Shown: piece after piece, positions 6,533 through 10,154 of the stretch
Layout of the letters: each line of letters begins with the position of its first letter
How positions within the stretch are numbered: position 1 is the first letter of the stretch
The notes under the pieces: generated by a model
The model's input: only the letters and a program-made list of their open reading frames with translations
Told to the model about the DNA's origin: nothing
Databases searched by the model: none
Origin: a bacterium
Lineage (GTDB): Bacteria; Patescibacteriota; Minisyncoccia; UBA9983
Length of the DNA stretch: 10,154 nucleotides
NCBI GenBank assembly: GCA_023244795.1
Contig: JAHFLR010000020.1
Coordinates: 1-10,154 of the forward strand
Direction: 5' to 3'
Made by a program: the position numbers and the translations under genes

Positions 6533-6619
6533 TTACCTCTTATCAACGCAAAAAACTAAGCTCTGGCGCAGGCCCATAAAATAAAACCAGAAATTAAATT
6601 TTTGCATTAAACTCTTCAT
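6533..6619 (-). CDS. Candidate 28-residue hydrophobic microprotein
   Basis: From the ATG at 6619 a 28-codon frame reads MKSLMQKFNFWFYFMGLRQS and then LVFCVDKR before TAA. The middle is strikingly aromatic (FNFWFYFMGL), framed by basic residues at both ends, as in a small membrane peptide or leader peptide. The ATG lies 13 bases after a TATAAA box, close to the near-leaderless spacing of other genes in this window. A perfect terminator follows 20 bases after the stop. There is no Shine-Dalgarno site. The transcript could equally be a non-coding RNA. A longer in-frame reading from 6730 is unlikely because it would cross the promoter and the terminator of the neighbouring operon. Confidence 0.35.
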   Translation of the reverse strand: MKSLMQKFNFWFYFMGLRQSLVFCVDKR

Positions 6620-6632
6620 AAATCTTTGTATT

Positions 6633-6663
6633 TTTATATTAGCAAAACATTGGCGGCTGTCAA
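6633..6663 (-). promoter_or_regulatory. Promoter for the short unit at 6479-6626
   Basis: A consensus TTGACA (6663-6658) is followed on the minus strand by TATAAA (6638-6633) at 19 bases, or by AATATA (6640-6635) at 17 bases. Transcription should begin near 6626 and run into the perfect hairpin at 6479-6512, giving an RNA of about 150 bases. Confidence 0.55.
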
Positions 6664-6667
6664 CCTC

Positions 6668-6708
6668 ATTAAAAAGAAAATGGGGAGGAGCTTCGCAGCC
6701 CCTCCCCA
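6668..6708 (-). terminator. Terminator of the ubiquitin-like operon
   Basis: On the minus strand TGGGGAGG and GCT pair with AGC and CCTCCCCA (6681-6708, one A-C mismatch) around a four-base loop. The hairpin is followed by ATTTTCTTTTTAATG. It lies about 45 bases after the ubiquitin-like gene's stop and marks the operon end. Confidence 0.8.
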
Positions 6709-6751
6709 ACAACACTAAAGTTCTGACCAAAAAGATCCGGGTAAACGGGGT

Positions 6752-6964
6752 CTACCCGTTCTCGTCGTCCTCGGTCACGAAGACGACGTCTCCGTCGTTG
6801 ATCTTCGTGTCGAGATCGATGACCTCGCCCTCGCGTTCGAGGACCTCGCCCTTGCGCAGGCGGATGCCGGCGCCGCTGACGAGATCCTGCGCGGAAGCAT
6901 CGCTCTTGAGGCCAACCTCCGTGGACTTCTCCCCTGTGCGGGCAATCGTTGCCAACATGCTCAT
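6752..6964 (-). CDS. Ubiquitin-like beta-grasp modifier protein ending in glycine
   Basis: The 70-residue product reads like a ThiS/MoaD/ubiquitin-type beta-grasp fold. Two opening strands come first (residues 3-9 and 15-20), then a helix with the pattern SAQDLVSGAGI (24-34), and then strands through KGEVLEREGEVIDLDTKI. The hallmark INDGDVVFV (55-63) precedes a short acidic tail, TEDDENG. The chain ends on Gly70, so the C-terminal carboxylate needed for adenylation would already be exposed without proteolytic trimming. It has one terminal Gly, not the usual GlyGly. Its role would be to be activated by the E1 encoded just upstream and passed to the E2-like protein. AAAGGAGGT, eight bases before the ATG, is the strongest ribosome-binding site in the window, fitting a modifier needed in excess over its enzymes. 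The fold is inferred from pattern, not from a search. Confidence 0.75.
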   Translation of the reverse strand: MSMLATIARTGEKSTEVGLKSDASAQDLVSGAGIRLRKGEVLEREGEVIDLDTKINDGDVVFVTEDDENG

Positions 6965-7016
6965 GTGTGAGTACCTCCTTTCCCCAGGATTTTTGTTTCT
7001 CTAATCCAAGAGTATC

Positions 7017-7673
7017 CTACCTAAACACCGTCCGAACGTCAAGGTCTTGCCCAGCTACCTGGAAGGGCACCTTGCCGCCAACGATGTGGGCACTAATGCT
7101 TACCCAGATGTAGTAATCCAGCGCCATCCCCGCCTGTGGCGCAAATCGCGCGGTGCAGGGCGCCTCCATCGGAGGCTTGCTGAGATCCAACTGGGTTTCG
7201 TAAACCTCGATGTGTTGCGGATTACAGGGATTGACGGCGAAGAGTTTGAACCTCTTACCGCCAACCCTGCCGTCCAAATACAAAGGGATACCGGGGTTGA
7301 ACTTGATGGACTCCCAGATCTTGGCGCGCGTCTCTTTGGAATCGACGCCACAAACCACGATACCGGAGAGTTCCTCCTGCCCATCGAACTTTTCCTGATG
7401 CGCAGAAACCGAAACCTGGCACCCCGCCTCTAAGCGACTCTTGAGCGCGAGAACCTTCGGAGAATCAACTTCTCCAAAACCGAAACGTTGAGAGCCGACG
7501 TTTTCGTTTCCGACAACGTCGTCATCCCAAAGAGAGAGATTAAAGCCAATCTCGGCCAGCGTTTGCGCAACGCGACTGCCGATACCCCCGCAACCGATGA
7601 TGGTAACGGGAGAGTTGGCTTTTACCTGCTCTTGCTTAAAAAAATCGGAAAATCTGGAACGCGGTACTCCCAT
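7017..7673 (-). CDS. ThiF-family E1-like activating enzyme for the ubiquitin-like protein
   Basis: The 218-residue protein has the E1/ThiF/MoeB adenylation core. It shows the nucleotide loop GCGGIGS (27-33), the acidic WDDDVV (49-54) that binds the ATP ribose, the hallmark NENVGSQRFG (56-65, equivalent to the usual N-x-x-RQ segment), a K at 73 and the GVDS-ETR region (109-116). Cys173 in EAPCTARFAPQAG is the best candidate for the catalytic cysteine that would form a thioester with the modifier. It is shorter than most MoeB/ThiF proteins (about 250 residues) and has no fused E2 or rhodanese domain. No CxxC zinc pairs are visible, which differs from MoeB. A GGGGGGAG ribosome-binding site precedes the ATG, 22 bases after the JAB gene. 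The ubiquitin-like gene follows after a 52-base gap. Confidence 0.87.
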   Translation of the reverse strand: MGVPRSRFSDFFKQEQVKANSPVTIIGCGGIGSRVAQTLAEIGFNLSLWDDDVVGNENVGSQRFGFGEVDSPKVLALKSRLEAGCQVSVSAHQEKFDGQEELSGIVVCGVDSKETRAKIWESIKFNPGIPLYLDGRVGGKRFKLFAVNPCNPQHIEVYETQLDLSKPPMEAPCTARFAPQAGMALDYYIWVSISAHIVGGKVPFQVAGQDLDVRTVFR

Positions 7674-7695
7674 TTGTTTGCTCCCCCCTTGGTTG

Positions 7696-8748
7696 CTAGT
7701 GATTGAGAGGAGGAGCGCCCCTGCGGGCTATCCTCCTGCTCGACCTGCTCGAGTAAGCAACCGGAGTGTATCTTGTTACCATGGGTAGCACGATGACCGT
7801 CAGCTTTTTTGCAATCTGCTCTGCGGCCTCGGCTCGCACGTCGGGCAGTTGCGGCAAATCAACATTCACCGCTACCGGGTCTGTCTTCATTGACCACGGC
7901 CCGACATTAAAACGAAGTTGAGAGAAAAAGACACCGTGATGTTGCCCCACCGATACGAAGATCTTGTGGCGCACGCGTTCGGATGTCTTTACCCAAGAGG
8001 AGGCCTGGAGCGCGGTTACAAGTTTCTTGCGCTCTTGCTTCTTGCTTCCTCTGGGATAGTAACAAATGCCTCTGGTAGTGACGGTGGGGATAATCCATGC
8101 TTCCTCTCTGACAATTACTTTTACATCTCCGGAGTAAGCGCTCTCGCCCTCTTTCAGCGAGAGAAGAGCGGAGGTGTCTTTGATTTGCACCTCAAGCTCT
8201 TCGATACGTGGCTCTTGCCCTGGTTCGGAAACCTGGAACAGCGCGCCGCGGTACTCAACAAAAACAGGGAGATGGCTTATGTTTACCCTAAAAGGCGCAA
8301 ACACTTCCAGGTCAATCTGGAATTTGCCGGAACTGACGCCCCTGCCAACCATCATCCACTCCACATCTTTGAGGCCAAACTTGGCGGTATTGTTTTCGTC
8401 TATCACGGATTCGCCAAGGGAGAAATAGCTAATGCCCGGATGTTTGTGCATGTGCAGTTTGTACCTACACTCGCCTTGCGAGTTCTCATAGGCTCTCCTA
8501 CGTATGCAATCCGAGAGCCATTTGCCAAAGTCTCCGCCTTCCTTAGCGGTGGGAACATGCACCTCGGCCACGCCGGCCTTTTGGATGGGGAGGAAAACCT
8601 CTTTTACGAGGAAATCCTTCTCGTTCCAATCGGCCAAACCGCGCCAAGAAACCTCTTCCTCTGTCGCGTTCATCCACCCCACGCATCTCTCAAAGATTTC
8701 GTGGGGCAGAATGATTCTGGGTGCTCCCCTTACGACCATTTCGGCCAT
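7696..8748 (-). CDS. JAB/MPN-domain protein, putative isopeptidase of the ubiquitin-like system
   Basis: In this 350-residue protein the first 165 residues look like a JAB/MPN metalloprotease. A strand with the candidate catalytic glutamate reads EEVSWRG (31-37), followed by VKEVFLPIQ (48-56) and the metal motif region HMHKHPGISYFSLGE with SVID after it (99-117). Such enzymes use zinc to cut a modifier from its targets or trim its precursor. The motif is off register: the canonical pattern is HxH, seven residues, SxxD. Here HKH is followed by six residues and SLGE, so the metal-binding Asp is replaced by Glu113 or supplied by Asp117. Residues 165-350 are unrecognised, with a long strand-rich part and a basic tail (SSRSSRRIARRG). 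The start codon overlaps the E2 stop as TGATG, and GAGGAG lies nine bases upstream, so the two are translationally coupled. Confidence 0.75.
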   Translation of the reverse strand: MAEMVVRGAPRIILPHEIFERCVGWMNATEEEVSWRGLADWNEKDFLVKEVFLPIQKAGVAEVHVPTAKEGGDFGKWLSDCIRRRAYENSQGECRYKLHMHKHPGISYFSLGESVIDENNTAKFGLKDVEWMMVGRGVSSGKFQIDLEVFAPFRVNISHLPVFVEYRGALFQVSEPGQEPRIEELEVQIKDTSALLSLKEGESAYSGDVKVIVREEAWIIPTVTTRGICYYPRGSKKQERKKLVTALQASSWVKTSERVRHKIFVSVGQHHGVFFSQLRFNVGPWSMKTDPVAVNVDLPQLPDVRAEAAEQIAKKLTVIVLPMVTRYTPVAYSSRSSRRIARRGAPPLNH

Positions 8749-10154
8749 CAGGAAGCTCTCCTCAACTTATCCTTTTTTTTGGCCAAGGAAGCTTTTGTTG
8801 CCTTGGGCCAATGATCTACGGGCACAAAAGGCTCGCCGTAGCTATTGAGACGACTCCAGATTCTGCAAATCGCCATAAAATATTGGTAATTGCTAATCAT
8901 CTTGTCTATCTCGTCTCCCGCGGAGCCGAAACAAACGTCATCCGAATTGTTAACGTGGGGGTGATGATGACCCTCAACCGTTCCGTCCAAATTAACGCAC
9001 GCGAAAATCTTGCGGTTGAGATTGAGAACGATACGGAATCTTCCGATTCTTCGATCTTTCAAAATTACTTCCGTGGTCTCAACCCACACACTCTCGTCGC
9101 TAACCCCAACCTTGGTTACGAAGGCCTGCTCCTTGAGCATTTTAAACTCTCTCTCGGCCGAGGCCGCAATGCTGGCCGCATCGTCAAGTCGCTTCGCTTT
9201 GAGTGAGGCGATAAGACGATAAAGGCCGGTAATAGTTTGAGAGAGAGTTTGAACATCGTTCTCCTTCCGAGAGATTTCTTCTTCTCTCTCGTCGGATTCT
9301 TCCCGCAACCTTTCGGTGCAGAGTTTAATATATTTGCCCTTTGATTCGGCGGCAATCTTTGTTTCTCTGGCTCTGCTGGCCGCGACAATCTCCTTAACCT
9401 TTTTGGTGTCGGAAAGAAACGCGGCGTAGTGGTCAAGGATCTTGGAAAGTATGCTCTTGTCCTCGCTTGTATATTCGTAAAAGAGATTGCAGTGGATAAA
9501 GAGGTTGTTAAGCCCCCCCGCGCCACAGGCCTCTCCGTACAGCTCTCCGTGATTGTCTTTGAGGGGCACGCCACCAGCCTTAAGGATCTCTTCTTCCTTT
9601 ACTAATATCGCACTTCGGCGACGTCCCCCAACACCAAACAAGTCTGCTCTACCATAATCTGTTTCCGCGTCAACGACAATCGTCGAGTACGGAAAAATGT
9701 GTATAGCGTTGCCATCAGCCGGAGCGTGACAGCTCCCATGGCCGGAATGCAAAACGACTCGTTTGCCAATTTTCTTGGCAAAAGCCTCCAGGAGAGGCCG
9801 GGCCCATTTGTTATCTTGGTCTTGGTGGAGCTCTATGCTCACTACTGCCATCTCGCTCTCCTCCTCTTTCTTGCGGCGAGCCGTAACCCACCGCTTTATC
9901 ATCTGATACACCATTGCGTACTTCTGTTCTCCGATGAGTTGCGCAAGCCCGGCCTTAGCCGCGCCAGAACAAATCTCATGGAATGGAATCTCTTCTCCTG
10001 AAATGACGAGTTTGTAGAGACCAGTTTTGGTATCGATAGTAAGTATGTCACCACCCTCCAAAGAAATCTCGAGGATGTAGCCCAGAAATACGGAGATCGG
10101 CGCATCGCGCAAGATCTTCTCAAAATCCGCGCCGAATTGCTCGGCTTGGAGGAG
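8748..10154 (-). CDS. E2-like ubiquitin-conjugating protein with a large unknown N-terminal region (partial)
   Basis: The frame is open to the window edge, so the true start lies beyond 10154. A TTG at 10112 could start translation but is not needed. Counted from that TTG, residues about 335-435 look like an E2 fold. Strands such as GRFRIVLNLNRKIFACVNLDG (357-377) precede HPHV (384-387) and C394 in DDVCFG. HPH-x7-C has exactly the spacing of HPN-x7-C around the catalytic cysteine of eukaryotic E2s. A helical tail and a basic end (KKKDKLRR) follow. Residues about 237-330 are charged and probably coiled-coil. Residues 1-235 were not recognised; they include HSGHGSCH (122-129) and ACGAGG with C208, possible metal sites. 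It would accept the modifier from the E1 and pass it to targets. It overlaps the JAB gene by one base. Confidence 0.75.
   Translation of the reverse strand, partial: LLQAEQFGADFEKILRDAPISVFLGYILEISLEGGDILTIDTKTGLYKLVISGEEIPFHEICSGAAKAGLAQLIGEQKYAMVYQMIKRWVTARRKKEEESEMAVVSIELHQDQDNKWARPLLEAFAKKIGKRVVLHSGHGSCHAPADGNAIHIFPYSTIVVDAETDYGRADLFGVGGRRRSAILVKEEEILKAGGVPLKDNHGELYGEACGAGGLNNLFIHCNLFYEYTSEDKSILSKILDHYAAFLSDTKKVKEIVAASRARETKIAAESKGKYIKLCTERLREESDEREEEISRKENDVQTLSQTITGLYRLIASLKAKRLDDAASIAASAEREFKMLKEQAFVTKVGVSDESVWVETTEVILKDRRIGRFRIVLNLNRKIFACVNLDGTVEGHHHPHVNNSDDVCFGSAGDEIDKMISNYQYFMAICRIWSRLNSYGEPFVPVDHWPKATKASLAKKKDKLRRAS

Noticed and set aside
6620-6730. Upstream extension of the 28-codon frame to 65 codons
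   Set aside because: It would have to be read across the operon terminator hairpin and the TTGACA promoter, and has no ribosome-binding site.
7918-8814. Plus-strand open frame of 298 codons
   Set aside because: It lies antisense to the JAB gene and the end of the E2 gene, has no family resemblance and no ribosome-binding site. GC-rich coding DNA often leaves such shadows open.
8721-9206. Plus-strand open frame of 161 codons
   Set aside because: It is antisense to the E2-like gene, with low-complexity composition and no recognisable motif.
10110-10112. TTG as the true start of the E2-like gene
   Set aside because: The frame has no stop between this codon and the window edge (14 more codons), and no ribosome-binding site precedes it, so a start outside the window is more likely.
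1-10154. CRISPR array, tRNA or insertion sequence
   Set aside because: I found no regularly spaced repeats, no cloverleaf with a TTCGA-type arm in a plausible place, and no transposase or terminal inverted repeats.

Overview
The window looks like chromosomal DNA from a small-genome, probably Candidate Phyla Radiation (Patescibacteria) bacterium, read with the standard bacterial code because TGA is used as a stop. The lineage is an inference from several traits. These are a tiny two-knuckle zinc-ribbon protein of a type common in those genomes, a fused MurL-MurD murein enzyme, very tight gene packing, and several genes whose ATG lies only 6-11 bases after a perfect TATAAT box, so their mRNAs would be almost leaderless. 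No tRNA, rRNA, CRISPR array or insertion sequence was seen.

Left part, 1-5900, AT-rich. The first bases hold the N-terminus of an ABC transporter on the minus strand. It is driven by a promoter whose -35 box overlaps that of a plus-strand promoter for the zinc-ribbon gene (304-510). A bidirectional terminator at 522-560 separates this from a minus-strand run of four closely packed genes. In transcription order they are the MurL-MurD fusion (5871-3361), a membrane-anchored metallophosphoesterase, a flavodoxin-fold NAD(P)H oxidoreductase and a membrane-anchored matrixin-type zinc protease. MurL-MurD would attach L-glutamate to UDP-MurNAc-L-Ala and then invert it to D-glutamate. A UUCG-loop terminator at 5890-5917 lies directly against the murL-murD promoter.

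Middle part, 5918-6751. Two small cysteine-containing genes of unknown function (6418-6188 and 6173-5970) follow strong Shine-Dalgarno sequences. Upstream of them lies a self-contained unit: a TTGACA promoter, a 28-codon ORF and a perfect hairpin terminator. It may encode a microprotein or a small RNA.

Right part, 6752-10154, visibly more GC-rich and with strong Shine-Dalgarno sites. This is a minus-strand operon encoding a bacterial ubiquitin-like conjugation pathway. In transcription order it encodes an E2-like protein with a large unknown N-terminal region (runs off the window), a JAB/MPN-type putative deubiquitinase, a short ThiF-like E1, and a 70-residue beta-grasp ubiquitin-like protein ending in glycine. 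The start/stop overlap of E2 and JAB (TGATG) and the short gaps point to co-expression. A GC-rich terminator follows the ubiquitin-like gene. All four biochemical roles of a conjugation cycle are present: modifier, activator, conjugator and remover. The E2 extension, the off-register JAMM motif and the missing E3 make this the part most worth following up.
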